Shown here one piece after another: positions 1-7,551 of a stretch of 64,000 bases of DNA; the first letter of the stretch is position 1, and the number at the start of each line of letters is the position of its first letter. Below the pieces are notes generated by a model. The model ran no database searches, had not been told where the DNA came from, and saw nothing but the letters and a program-made list of their open reading frames with translations. The stretch is from Thermococcus paralvinellae. Its GTDB lineage: Archaea > Methanobacteriota_B > Thermococci > Thermococcales > Thermococcaceae. Made by a program: the position numbers and the translations under genes. The DNA lies in the NCBI RefSeq assembly GCF_000517445.1, contig NZ_CP006965.1, forward strand, positions 1,526,681-1,590,680, given 5' to 3'.

Positions 1-2
1 AA

Positions 3-422
3 GAAGCAATGGCAATAAGCGACAGAATTGCAGTAATGAATGATGGCAGAATTGAACAAGTTGGGAAGCCCTTGGAACTCTATTATACCCCAAAAACAGA
101 GTTCGTTGCAAAGTTTTTAGGATTGTCAAATATCATTGAGCTTGAAGCTGAAAATGGAAAAGCTCGTCTCGGAAAGCTGTGCTTCAATGTTAGCAAAGAT
201 GGGAAAGTTAGGATATTCTTCAGGCCTGAAAGTGTTTACATAACTGAAGGAGATTTCGCTGAAATTGTTAGCTATGAACTATTGCCTGGAAGGATAAGAT
301 TGAGGCTTTCCATTGAAGGAAAAGAGATAATTGCCGAGCGCTTTTTAGACGAACTGCCCTTTAAAGTCGAAAATATGCCAAAAAAGGTTGGTGTGCAGGT
401 AAAATCATTTGCTCTCCTTTAA
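3..422 (+). CDS. ABC transporter ATP-binding protein, C-terminal part (cut by window start)
   Basis: This is the 3' end of a gene that begins before the window; the reading frame is open from base 3. The first residues (EAMAISDRIAVMNDGRIEQVG) are the segment that follows the H-switch of an importer ATPase of the MalK/PotA/WtpC type. The remaining 100 or so residues are a short TOBE-like regulatory domain containing FFRPESV. The Walker A, Walker B and signature motifs must lie upstream. The substrate cannot be told from this part. The short TOBE domain would fit a tungstate/molybdate (WtpC-like) or similar anion importer, but that is a guess. Confidence 0.85.
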   Translation, partial: EAMAISDRIAVMNDGRIEQVGKPLELYYTPKTEFVAKFLGLSNIIELEAENGKARLGKLCFNVSKDGKVRIFFRPESVYITEGDFAEIVSYELLPGRIRLRLSIEGKEIIAERFLDELPFKVENMPKKVGVQVKSFALL

Positions 423-559
423 TTTTTAGATTTCATAACATTCACCCTCTAGCATATTATCCCTCTGCTCCATTGTTTAACATTTTTTTGTTGAAAAACT
501 TTAAATATTATACAGATTTTTAACAAATTGATGCAAATTAATCGCTCAAGGTGATTTGG

Positions 560-1924
560 ATGGACGCCGTTAGGGATGTAGAAATTGGAATGAGGAAGAA
601 CAAAAACTGGTTTGAGGAGTACTTTGATTTTGCATACCACAACACTGACCTTAGAACAGAGATTCTAGCTGGAATAACAACCTTCATGACCATGGCCTAC
701 ATCCTCTTCGTTAATCCAGCGATTTTAAGCGATGCCATTGGTAAAGATGCTATTCCTTCACTGGTCACAGCAACAGCTCTCTCAGCTGGCCTGGCAACTA
801 TCCTCATGGGTTTATACGCAAAGAAGCCATTTGCATTGGCTCCGGGAATGGGACTCAATGCTTACTTCACCTACGGTGTTGTTCTCGGAATGGGTTACTC
901 ATGGCAAGTGGCTTTGGCTGCCGTTTTTGTGGAGGGTCTAATATTCATTGCACTAACCCTTACAAAAGTGAGAAGCGCTATTATACACGCAATTCCACTT
1001 TCACAGAAATATGCAATTGGTGCTGGAATTGGTCTGTTTCTGACAATCATTGGAATGCAAGAGGCTGGTTTTGTGGTTGACAGCCCAGCAACTCTTATAA
1101 CTTTCGGCGCTCAGAACGTTGCAAAGCCAGAGTTCTGGTTAGCTTTGTTCGGCCTCTTTTTGGCAGCAGTCCTCATCTCAAGAGGCATCAAAGGGGCTTT
1201 GCTAATCTCAATCCTTACAACAACAGTAATTGGAATTGCTCTAGGCATAACACCAGCTCCCGATAAGTTATTTGCAATGCCAACACTCAGCCACACATTC
1301 CTCCAAATGGATTTGAAAGGTCTCTTAAGTGTTGGAGCCATTGGTGTTGTCTTTGCATTCTTCATGGTGGACTTCTTCGACACATTAGGTACGATTACTG
1401 GATTAAGTGCAAAAGCTGGCTTCCTGACAAAGGACGGAAAAGTCCCAGATGCTGAGAAGGTTTTGCTAACAGACGCAATAGGAACAACAGTTGGTGCTGT
1501 CTTGGGAACATCAACAGTCACAACATATATTGAGAGCGCCGCAGGTATAGAGGAGGGCGGAAGAACAGGAATGACAGCTCTAGTCACTGGAGCACTGTTC
1601 TTGATTGTTGGTCTCTTCATTTCCCCAATTGCAGGGGTTATTCCAGCCTACGCAACTGCTCCTGCATTGATCATAGTCGGCTATTATATGCTGAGCGCCA
1701 TCAGAGGAGTTGACTTCAGTGATCCAACAGAAGCAATTCCAGCATTCATGGTCCTCGTTACAATCCCATTTACATACTCAATAGCGGATGGAATAGGCAT
1801 GGGCTTCATAAGCTATGCAATTGTGAAAACATTAAGCGGAAGATACAAAGAAGTACACCCGCTGTTATACATCTTAGCTGGTGTGTTTGTCTTCTATTTC
1901 CTCTACCTCGGAGGCGTCCTTTGA
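560..1924 (+). CDS. NCS2/AzgA-type purine (guanine/hypoxanthine) permease
   Basis: A polytopic membrane protein of 454 residues matching the AzgA/PbuG branch of the nucleobase permeases (COG2252), which import adenine, guanine or hypoxanthine by proton symport. Family hallmarks visible are TEILAGITTFMTMAYILFVNP near the N-terminus, ALAPGMGLNAYF in TM3, FFMVDFFDTLGT in mid-protein, and GTSTVTTYIESAAGIEEGGRTG in the later half. I chose the ATG at 560 because GGTGAT lies 4 bases upstream; a GTG at 551 would add three residues but overlaps that site. A TATA-like stretch (TTTAAATATTATA) lies near 502-515. The 3' end overlaps the convergent DtxR-type gene by 51 bases. Confidence 0.93.
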   Translation: MDAVRDVEIGMRKNKNWFEEYFDFAYHNTDLRTEILAGITTFMTMAYILFVNPAILSDAIGKDAIPSLVTATALSAGLATILMGLYAKKPFALAPGMGLNAYFTYGVVLGMGYSWQVALAAVFVEGLIFIALTLTKVRSAIIHAIPLSQKYAIGAGIGLFLTIIGMQEAGFVVDSPATLITFGAQNVAKPEFWLALFGLFLAAVLISRGIKGALLISILTTTVIGIALGITPAPDKLFAMPTLSHTFLQMDLKGLLSVGAIGVVFAFFMVDFFDTLGTITGLSAKAGFLTKDGKVPDAEKVLLTDAIGTTVGAVLGTSTVTTYIESAAGIEEGGRTGMTALVTGALFLIVGLFISPIAGVIPAYATAPALIIVGYYMLSAIRGVDFSDPTEAIPAFMVLVTIPFTYSIADGIGMGFISYAIVKTLSGRYKEVHPLLYILAGVFVFYFLYLGGVL

Positions 1925-2356
1925 TTTCCTTTCTCCCTTTTCTATATGCTCCTTTATGAACTGCTTGATTACATAAGGACACTGCTCTTGAATGTACTTT
2001 GCAAATTCTCTGATTCTCTCTGCTGTAATCTCGTGGACATAGTGCTCGAATTGACAAGCATCTTCTTCAGCTATCTCTGGAGGAATGCCAAGAATGTTTA
2101 TAAAAAACTCTGTTAGCAACAAATGCTTAGAATAAGTCTTTTCTGCAATTTCCTTTCCTCTTTCAGTTAGCAAAATTCTATCATACTTTTCATATTCAAC
2201 TAAACCTTTCTCGCTGAGCTTTTTAAGAGCATCAACAACACTTGGAGGCCTTACCCTAAGCTTTTTGGCAATATCCTTAACTCTTATTACACCCTTTTTC
2301 TTATAAAGCAGATACATTGCCTCAAGATACTCTTCTTCTCTTTTGCTAATCTCCAC
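1874..2356 (-). CDS. DtxR/MntR-family metal-dependent transcriptional regulator
   Basis: A 160-residue DNA-binding regulator that senses Fe(II) or Mn(II). The N-terminal winged helix covers about residues 1-60 (EEEYLEAMYLL, then RPPSVVDALKKLSEKGLV). The dimerisation/metal domain follows, with the typical AEEDACQFEHYVHEITAERI segment supplying Cys/Glu/His ligands. There is no C-terminal SH3 (FeoA-like) domain. The start is the GTG at 2356, preceded by AGGTGAG; the GTG at 2365 overlaps that site. The C-terminal 17 codons overlap the tail of the convergent purine permease. A TTAGGT-rich element just upstream suggests autoregulation. Which metal it senses cannot be told. Confidence 0.9.
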   Translation of the reverse strand: MEISKREEEYLEAMYLLYKKKGVIRVKDIAKKLRVRPPSVVDALKKLSEKGLVEYEKYDRILLTERGKEIAEKTYSKHLLLTEFFINILGIPPEIAEEDACQFEHYVHEITAERIREFAKYIQEQCPYVIKQFIKEHIEKGERKSKDASEVEEIEDKHTS

Positions 2357-2365
2357 CGAACTCAC

Positions 2366-2386
2366 CTAAATTAGATTTACCTAAAG
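2366..2386 (-). promoter_or_regulatory. Candidate DtxR-type operator
   Basis: Read on the minus strand, this stretch has TTTAGGT twice, flanking AAATCTAA. It contains TTAGGTAAATCTAA, an imperfect palindrome of the TTAGG...CTAA kind typical of DtxR-family sites. It sits directly in front of the ribosome binding site of the DtxR-type gene. Autoregulation is inferred. Confidence 0.45.
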
Positions 2387-2453
2387 AATTTAAGTGCTTT
2401 TTGGTAACGCAGAGATTAAAAACTCCAAAGCAAAATTCTAAATGGTGGTGTGT

Positions 2454-3044
2454 ATGAAAATTTATGAACCACTAATGCTGGCAATGCCTTTGGCAAAATG
2501 GATGGGCGAGTTTATAATTGAAAACAAAAAGCTCCCCACGGGAGACGATGTTAGAAAGTTCTTGAGAGAGAACAAGCTTGAGGAAATTTGTTTAGATGAA
2601 GGATTAGCTCTTCACAGGGGAAAATTCGTTCTAACATTAACTTTCCCGGCAAAAGAGCATATAATCGTTGATATAATTTCATCAAGCGGAGAGCTGAGCG
2701 ATGCCCTTGAGGTAATAGCTTACCATGACAGAAAGCTTGAAGCTTATGTTATTGAAATCATTCCAGCGAATGAGCTTGAATTTGAAGGCAACATTGGGCT
2801 TGAACCTGTAATCATTGATGAAGAAAGTTTTGAGCTAAAGAGCTATCCCGTTCTTGGACATTTTGAGGAGGAAAAAGATGGAGTGTTTCTGGTTATTGAC
2901 AATAAAACGTATCAGATATGGAAAGAGAACGGAAAACTTAATATCTGTCCAATATGCGGTGCTGAAGGATTAGCATGGAGAAAAAATGAAGCTTACTGTG
3001 ATTCATGTGGATTTGGGATTAAAGTTGAGGGGGAAAGGCAATGA
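2454..3044 (+). CDS. Conserved hypothetical protein with C-terminal zinc ribbon
   Basis: A 196-residue soluble protein I do not recognise as a characterised family. Residues 1-150 form a mixed alpha/beta region with no motif I can name. The C-terminus carries a two-knuckle zinc ribbon, CPICGAEGLAWRKNEAYCDSCG. The start is the ATG at 2454 behind GGTGGTG; the ATG at 2442 lies upstream of that site and would add four residues. Its stop overlaps the start of the aldolase gene by four bases (ATGA), so the two are translationally coupled. The ribbon suggests nucleic-acid or protein binding, which is inference. Confidence 0.75.
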   Translation: MKIYEPLMLAMPLAKWMGEFIIENKKLPTGDDVRKFLRENKLEEICLDEGLALHRGKFVLTLTFPAKEHIIVDIISSSGELSDALEVIAYHDRKLEAYVIEIIPANELEFEGNIGLEPVIIDEESFELKSYPVLGHFEEEKDGVFLVIDNKTYQIWKENGKLNICPICGAEGLAWRKNEAYCDSCGFGIKVEGERQ

Positions 3045-3637
3045 GCCAGCTCATAAAATCCATTCTCGTCAAGTATTCACACTTAGCTCACGAGAGAGGG
3101 TTAACTGTAGCTTTCGGTGGAAATCTGAGCATTCTCTTTAATGGAAAAATTTTCATAAAAGCTACTGGAGCTGTTATGGACACCATGACAGAGCAGCAAG
3201 TGGCAGTTATTGACCTAAATGGAAAGCAAATCTCAGCTGTTAAGCCTTCATCAGAATGGAGGCTTCACTTGTTTATTTACCGCGAAAGAGAAGATATCAA
3301 AGCAATAGCTCATCTTCATCCGCCATATTCCATCGTTGCTTCAACCATTTTGAAAGATGAACTTCCGATAATAACTCCAGAAGCGGAAATTTATCTCAAG
3401 AAAATCCCAATTGCAGAGTTTAAGCCAGCAGGAAGTGAAGAACTCGCAAGAGAGATTGCAAAATACGCCAAAAAGTATGATGCCGTTTTAATGGAGAGAC
3501 ACGGAATTGTTACAGTGGGAAAAAGTCTAAAAGAAGCATTCTACAAAGCAGAACTTGTCGAAGAAAGTGCAAAGCTGTGGTATTTAATAGAAGGCAAAAG
3601 TGAGCATAAAAAACAAAATTCACTGAATCTGCTCTAG
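3041..3637 (+). CDS. Class II aldolase (L-fuculose-phosphate aldolase type)
   Basis: A 198-residue zinc-dependent aldolase/adducin-like protein. Members cleave sugar phosphates such as L-fuculose-1-phosphate to dihydroxyacetone phosphate plus an aldehyde, or act as epimerases. The sequence shows FGGNLSI (phosphate loop), KPSSEWRLH (catalytic Glu region), HLHPP (two zinc His) and MERHGIV (third zinc His). Length matches the archaeal FucA-like enzymes. It starts inside the stop of the zinc-ribbon gene (ATGA overlap) and its last 18 bases overlap the convergent UPF0147 gene. The true substrate is not determined; fuculose phosphate is only the usual annotation. Confidence 0.85.
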   Translation: MSQLIKSILVKYSHLAHERGLTVAFGGNLSILFNGKIFIKATGAVMDTMTEQQVAVIDLNGKQISAVKPSSEWRLHLFIYREREDIKAIAHLHPPYSIVASTILKDELPIITPEAEIYLKKIPIAEFKPAGSEELAREIAKYAKKYDAVLMERHGIVTVGKSLKEAFYKAELVEESAKLWYLIEGKSEHKKQNSLNLL

Positions 3638-3880
3638 AGCACCCAAAACCTCCCAGATTATAGTTCTTGTGTGGAGAGGCATGTTTGGATCTTCACTAAT
3701 TTCCTCAAGAATTGCAATAGCGTCAGCTGCCCTAACAGCGGGCTCTTTACTTCTATCCATCAAGTGCTCAATTGCCTCCTCAGCGGCCCTTCTAATATTT
3801 CTTGGGACGATTGTGTCCTGAACAACTTGTTCCTTAAGAACTTGGATAATCTGGTTGATTCTCTCCTCGACATCGCTCAT
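3620..3880 (-). CDS. UPF0147 family protein
   Basis: An 86-residue all-helical acidic protein that matches UPF0147, a family restricted to archaea and without an assigned function. The core reads VVQDTIVPRNIRRAAEEAIEHL and NMPLHTRTIIWEVLGALEQI, a HEAT-like pair of helices. I chose the ATG at 3880 because GGGGGTGAT lies 4 bases before it; the GTG at 3889 lies within that site. The gene is monocistronic, convergent with the aldolase gene. Confidence 0.88.
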   Translation of the reverse strand: MSDVEERINQIIQVLKEQVVQDTIVPRNIRRAAEEAIEHLMDRSKEPAVRAADAIAILEEISEDPNMPLHTRTIIWEVLGALEQIQ

Positions 3881-3908
3881 TTGCATCACCCCCTTTTACT
3901 AAGAATTG

Positions 3909-3963
3909 GTAACTAAAAATTTTCCAGTGGTATATTGCACTTTTGTAACTAAAAAGTTTTCGG
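3909..3963. repeat. Direct repeat pair in the UPF0147/CobO spacer
   Basis: GTAACTAAAAA occurs at 3909-3919 and again at 3945-3955, 36 bases apart, each followed by a TTTTC run. An inverted GGTTAC follows at 3962. The pair lies in the promoter region of the leftward UPF0147 gene and could be a regulatory site; no known regulator motif is recognised. Confidence 0.4.
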
Positions 3964-3969
3964 TTACTA

Positions 3970-4503
3970 TCAAAGCTCAACACCTTTCCTAGCTGTGATT
4001 CCTTTCTGGTAGGGATGCTTTATTTCCCTCATTTCAGTCACATAGTCTGCCAGCTCAAAGAGCTCTTCCGGACAATAACGACCCGTTAAAACAAGCTCAG
4101 TATTCGGAGCTTTGCTTTTTATCAGTTCCTTAACTTCCTCAACGTCAAGCATTCCAAAGCCGAGAGCAACACATATTTCATCCAAAATTACCAAATCCCA
4201 CTCACCGCTTTTAACAACCTCCTTAGCCCTCTCTAAAGCTCTCCTTGCTGCCTGAATATCATCTTCTTCTGGCTTTCCATGAACAAATTTTGGCAGACCA
4301 TAGGACTCAATTATATAACCACACTTCTCAGCCATGAAGTATTCTCCATAAACCTTTGGAGATTTCATGAACTGGATTATAATTACTCTCCCCCCATTGC
4401 CGAGCATTCTCAAAGCCAAACCCAAAGCCGCTGTGGTTTTTCCCTTCCCGTTGCCTGTGTATATGTGAACTAATCCAAGCTTTTTCTTCCAGCTTTCACT
4501 CAT
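3970..4503 (-). CDS. cobO: Corrinoid adenosyltransferase (CobO/BtuR type)
   Basis: A 177-residue ATP:co(I)rrinoid adenosyltransferase that transfers the adenosyl group of ATP to cobalt, needed for adenosylcobalamin production or salvage. The N-terminal P-loop reads GNGKGKTTAALGLALR. WDLVILDEICVALGFG is the Walker B-like segment, followed by ELVLTGR and the C-terminal EMREIKHPYQKGITARKGVE, a CobA/CobO signature. The ATG at 4503 follows GGTGATTTAA. No other cobalamin gene is adjacent, which fits a salvage role. Confidence 0.93.
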   Translation of the reverse strand: MSESWKKKLGLVHIYTGNGKGKTTAALGLALRMLGNGGRVIIIQFMKSPKVYGEYFMAEKCGYIIESYGLPKFVHGKPEEDDIQAARRALERAKEVVKSGEWDLVILDEICVALGFGMLDVEEVKELIKSKAPNTELVLTGRYCPEELFELADYVTEMREIKHPYQKGITARKGVEL

Positions 4504-4565
4504 TTAAATCACCAAAGAGAGTTCACTTTGGAGTATTTATCCATTTTGTTGAGTTTCCTCAGAAA

Positions 4566-4596
4566 CTAAACTAAAAAGAGAAGGGATTTATATCCC
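4566..4596 (-). terminator. Possible hairpin plus T-run terminator
   Basis: At the stop of the DUF4932 protease gene (minus strand) a 14-base palindrome GGGATATAAATCCC (4583-4596) is followed by TTCTCTTTTTAG. A second short hairpin (GTTTC/GAAAC, 4553-4566) follows. Archaeal termination mostly needs T-runs, so the hairpins may be incidental. Confidence 0.35.
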
Positions 4597-6228
4597 AACT
4601 TTCACTACCATCTTATCTTCTAAGTATCCTATATCCCTCCAGTTGCCATTATAGATGCAATAATGGAGTATATCAGGGGTGTAAGGAACAAAAGTTCCGT
4701 CCCTAGTAATTCCTGCAATCAAAATCATGAGCTTGCTTTTATTCCAAGGATTCCTCACAATTTCAAAAACTCCTACATCCTCAGAGAAATATGTCCTGTT
4801 AGTATATTCACTATAAAGCACATATTCTCCATTCTTTTTTATGAATCTAACTTTTAGGAGATCATTAACGTGTCTCGTAACGTTATTAGCTACCGGACCC
4901 CCAATCAAAATTAAGTAAGACTTTAGATCCTTCTCTGTAACGTTTATATCAGCCCTTACAGTTACGTTATAGCCCCTATGGGCGAGACTTCTCCAAATAA
5001 GCTCAGCAAGCTGCTTGTCATGTTCGTTGCCACTCCTATCAGGGTTTATTGTCCCATAAACTATAACAATCCTGCCGCTTTTTGAATGCTTCATAAAACT
5101 GTACACATAGTCCCCATTTTCAAGCTCATTTATCTTATCTCCAAAAGTCCTATTGTAAACACCTCTAATAACTTCAGCAAGCTCTGGCATGAAGTCTTCA
5201 AAAGTCTTATATCTATCCCTATTCTCACAATACCTAAGGTATGCATCATAGATATCGTGGATAAAGTAGAATCCTAATGCTCTCTGTTGGGCAAGAAATC
5301 TACGAGCAGAAAAATCTCCCTTCGTCATATTGATATAGTATGCCTCAAATGCTCTGACAAAAGTCTCATCCAACATAACTTTCCAATTACCATATGCCAT
5401 TCTTCCCATTTTAGGCCAAACAGGTTCATAAAGAAGGGAATAGTTTTCAAACAAATCAAAATATCTCTCAACAGTAGGATTTACAAAAGAATGGGCAAAC
5501 TCATGAACTAAAGCTCTGCAGAACTCTGGAGTGCTGTCATATATAATCCCACAAACTCCCAAGAGACCATAAACAATTTTTCCATCTGGAGTATCAAAAT
5601 GAGACCCATAGCTGTGACCCCACTGGGAAAACTGAAGAACTATGCACCATTCTTTAACGTTCTCACCAAAAAATTGCTCCTCAGTTTTTGTTATATTTTC
5701 TAGATTTACCGAGCTTAAATAATTGCTAATTGCCCTCTCATAAAGAGATTTATGATTTTTGTAAAACTCCCAAAAATTACTCTCCTCTGCAAAATCTCTA
5801 ACTGCCTCTGCAAGCTCATTTAAGAGAGTTACATTTCCACCAACCCTTGAAATTATATAATCGTCCCATGGCTTGGCTTTCTCAAATGTTTCCCTGTCCA
5901 AGAAAAGAGCAAAGTAAGGAATTGCATCATATGCCATTCCACTCTCAAAAGCTTTTTGAGCCAACTTTACAGCTCTGTGAAATCTATATTTTGAAAGACA
6001 GGCATTTATGTCTTCCAAGTACCTGTACCCCTGTTCATATCCAATAGGAAAACCTTGCATCTTTCCCCAATCTGTAAAGTAGAAAATTATCTCAACTAGC
6101 TCTACTCTCGGATCAACTTCAACAAAGATATTGGAAGTTACTTTTTGAGAAATCTCCCCCGCAATTACAAATGAATTCGATATTGTGGCAAAAATGAGCA
6201 ACATCATAAGGAGTAATGTTCTTTTCAT
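4588..6228 (-). CDS. Secreted DUF4932 gluzincin-like metalloprotease
   Basis: A 546-residue exported protein. Residues 1-23 are a signal peptide (MKRTLLLMMLLIFATISNSF...). HEFAH at 242-246 is an HExxH zinc motif, and the downstream DETFVRAFEAYY (about 287-298) should hold the third, Glu ligand, as in DUF4932 proteins. Several NxT/NxS sequons fit an extracellular location. The last 140 or so residues (IVIVYGTINPDRSGNEHDKQLAELI ... LILIGGPVANNVTRHVND) resemble the C-terminal domain of archaeal S-layer proteins, so the protease may associate with the cell surface. The ATG at 6228 follows GGTGAACTATT. It is monocistronic and divergent from the P1 peptidase gene. Confidence 0.82.
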   Translation of the reverse strand: MKRTLLLMMLLIFATISNSFVIAGEISQKVTSNIFVEVDPRVELVEIIFYFTDWGKMQGFPIGYEQGYRYLEDINACLSKYRFHRAVKLAQKAFESGMAYDAIPYFALFLDRETFEKAKPWDDYIISRVGGNVTLLNELAEAVRDFAEESNFWEFYKNHKSLYERAISNYLSSVNLENITKTEEQFFGENVKEWCIVLQFSQWGHSYGSHFDTPDGKIVYGLLGVCGIIYDSTPEFCRALVHEFAHSFVNPTVERYFDLFENYSLLYEPVWPKMGRMAYGNWKVMLDETFVRAFEAYYINMTKGDFSARRFLAQQRALGFYFIHDIYDAYLRYCENRDRYKTFEDFMPELAEVIRGVYNRTFGDKINELENGDYVYSFMKHSKSGRIVIVYGTINPDRSGNEHDKQLAELIWRSLAHRGYNVTVRADINVTEKDLKSYLILIGGPVANNVTRHVNDLLKVRFIKKNGEYVLYSEYTNRTYFSEDVGVFEIVRNPWNKSKLMILIAGITRDGTFVPYTPDILHYCIYNGNWRDIGYLEDKMVVKVGI

Positions 6229-6348
6229 AATAGTTCACCATAATAGAAAACTTTCTATCAGAATTTAAGATTTACGAATAAATAAAGTTACCCGACAAAG
6301 CAAATGTTTTTACCATCCTAAAATGCACAAAATAATTAGGTGTTTACA

Positions 6349-7434
6349 ATGAAAGCTCCAGACCTAGGAATTAAAATTGGATTTTATGAGCATGGAAAAA
6401 GGAACTCAATAACTGACGTTAAAGGCATTAAAGTTGGCCATGTAACTCTAATTAGGGGAGAAGGAAAGCTCATTCCTGGAAAAGGTCCAGTCAGAACAGG
6501 AGTTACGGTTATTCTACCACATGAAGGGAATATCTTCAAAGAGAAGCTCTTAGCAAATGTCTTTGTAATGAATGGCTATGCAAAGCCCGTAGGACTGACT
6601 CAAATTAGAGAACTTGGTACAATTGAGACTCCAATAGCTTTGACAAATACTTTAAGCGTTTATACTGTTGCTGATGCCTTAACAGACTTTATGCTTGAGC
6701 AGAATGAAGATATAGGAGTTACAACTGGTTCAGTTAATCCCGTCGTTTTAGAGTGCAACGATTCCTATTTGAACGACCTCAGAGGAAAGCACGTGAAAAA
6801 AGAGCATGTCTTTGAAGCAATAAAAAACGCAAGTAAAGATTTTGAAGAAGGCTCAGTAGGGGCAGGAACAGGAATGAGCTCATTTGAATTTAAAGGCGGA
6901 ATAGGTTCTTCTTCAAGAGTCGTTGAGATTGAGGGTAAGAAATACACAGTGGGTGCTTTGGTTTTGAACAATTTTGGGAAGAGAGAGGATTTAACAATTG
7001 CCGGAGTTCCTGTCGGCTGGGAGCTTAAAGACTACCCCGGAAGAGGAAAGCCAAGCAAAGGGAGCATCATAATGATTCTCGCAACAGATGCTCCTCTGAC
7101 AGCAAGGCAGCTCTACAGGTTGGCTAAGAGGGCTGTAGTCGGCTTAGCGAGGACTGGAGGCTACGCCTATCATGGAAGTGGTGATATAGCCCTAGCATTT
7201 TCAACAGCTCAAAGGATAAAGCACTATCAAAGAGAGGAGTTTGAAATAAAAATGCTCCCCGATGCAAGGCTCAACAGACTGTTTAAAGCAGCTGCTGAAG
7301 TAACTGAAGAAGCGATAATCAATTCTCTCCTCCAAGCAAAGACAATGACTGGAAGAGATAACCATATTCGCTATGCTCTTCCCCATGATAAGCTGATTGA
7401 AATTATGAAAAAGTACGGGAGATTAGAAAGGTGA
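6349..7434 (+). CDS. P1 family peptidase (DmpA/BapA-type, S58)
   Basis: A 361-residue N-terminal-nucleophile hydrolase related to the L-aminopeptidase D-Ala-esterase/amidase DmpA and beta-aminopeptidases. Family features include NSITDVKGIKVGH near the N-terminus, VTTGSVNPVVLECNDSYLND, GAGTGM and ATDAPL. The expected autocleavage point is Gly238-Ser239 in SKGSIIMILATDAPL, which would make Ser239 the nucleophile of the small subunit. The ATG at 6349 follows AGGTG; the GTG at 6340 overlaps that site. Its stop codon overlaps by four bases the GTG of a 33-codon microprotein gene, so the two are coupled. Natural substrates in Thermococcales are not known to me. Confidence 0.9.
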   Translation: MKAPDLGIKIGFYEHGKRNSITDVKGIKVGHVTLIRGEGKLIPGKGPVRTGVTVILPHEGNIFKEKLLANVFVMNGYAKPVGLTQIRELGTIETPIALTNTLSVYTVADALTDFMLEQNEDIGVTTGSVNPVVLECNDSYLNDLRGKHVKKEHVFEAIKNASKDFEEGSVGAGTGMSSFEFKGGIGSSSRVVEIEGKKYTVGALVLNNFGKREDLTIAGVPVGWELKDYPGRGKPSKGSIIMILATDAPLTARQLYRLAKRAVVGLARTGGYAYHGSGDIALAFSTAQRIKHYQREEFEIKMLPDARLNRLFKAAAEVTEEAIINSLLQAKTMTGRDNHIRYALPHDKLIEIMKKYGRLER

Positions 7435-7532
7435 ACTTCATACTCTACGCAATCTCGGCTGCAGTGCTTATAGCAGTCCTCTATGCAACAAAAAAAGAAA
7501 AGAACTTTCAGAATTTACAAACAGAATTTTAA
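7431..7532 (+). CDS. 33-residue single-pass membrane microprotein
   Basis: A small open reading frame starting with GTG at 7431, inside the stop codon of the P1 peptidase gene (GTGA overlap), and ending with TAA at 7530-7532. The product is MNFILYAISAAVLIAVLYAT followed by KKEKNFQNLQTEF: about 18 hydrophobic residues then a charged tail, as expected for one membrane helix. The peptidase's last codons (GAA AGG) give an AGG just before the start. The tight overlap and clear membrane-helix character make it more likely real than random. Function is unknown; a membrane anchor or regulator for the peptidase is a guess. Confidence 0.55.
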   Translation: MNFILYAISAAVLIAVLYATKKEKNFQNLQTEF

Positions 7533-7551
7533 AGCTAGTATTCAAGCTTAA

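Noticed and set aside
1111-1620. 169-codon minus-strand frame inside the purine permease
   Set aside because: Low-complexity Ala/Pro/Val/Ser product typical of the antisense of a membrane gene.
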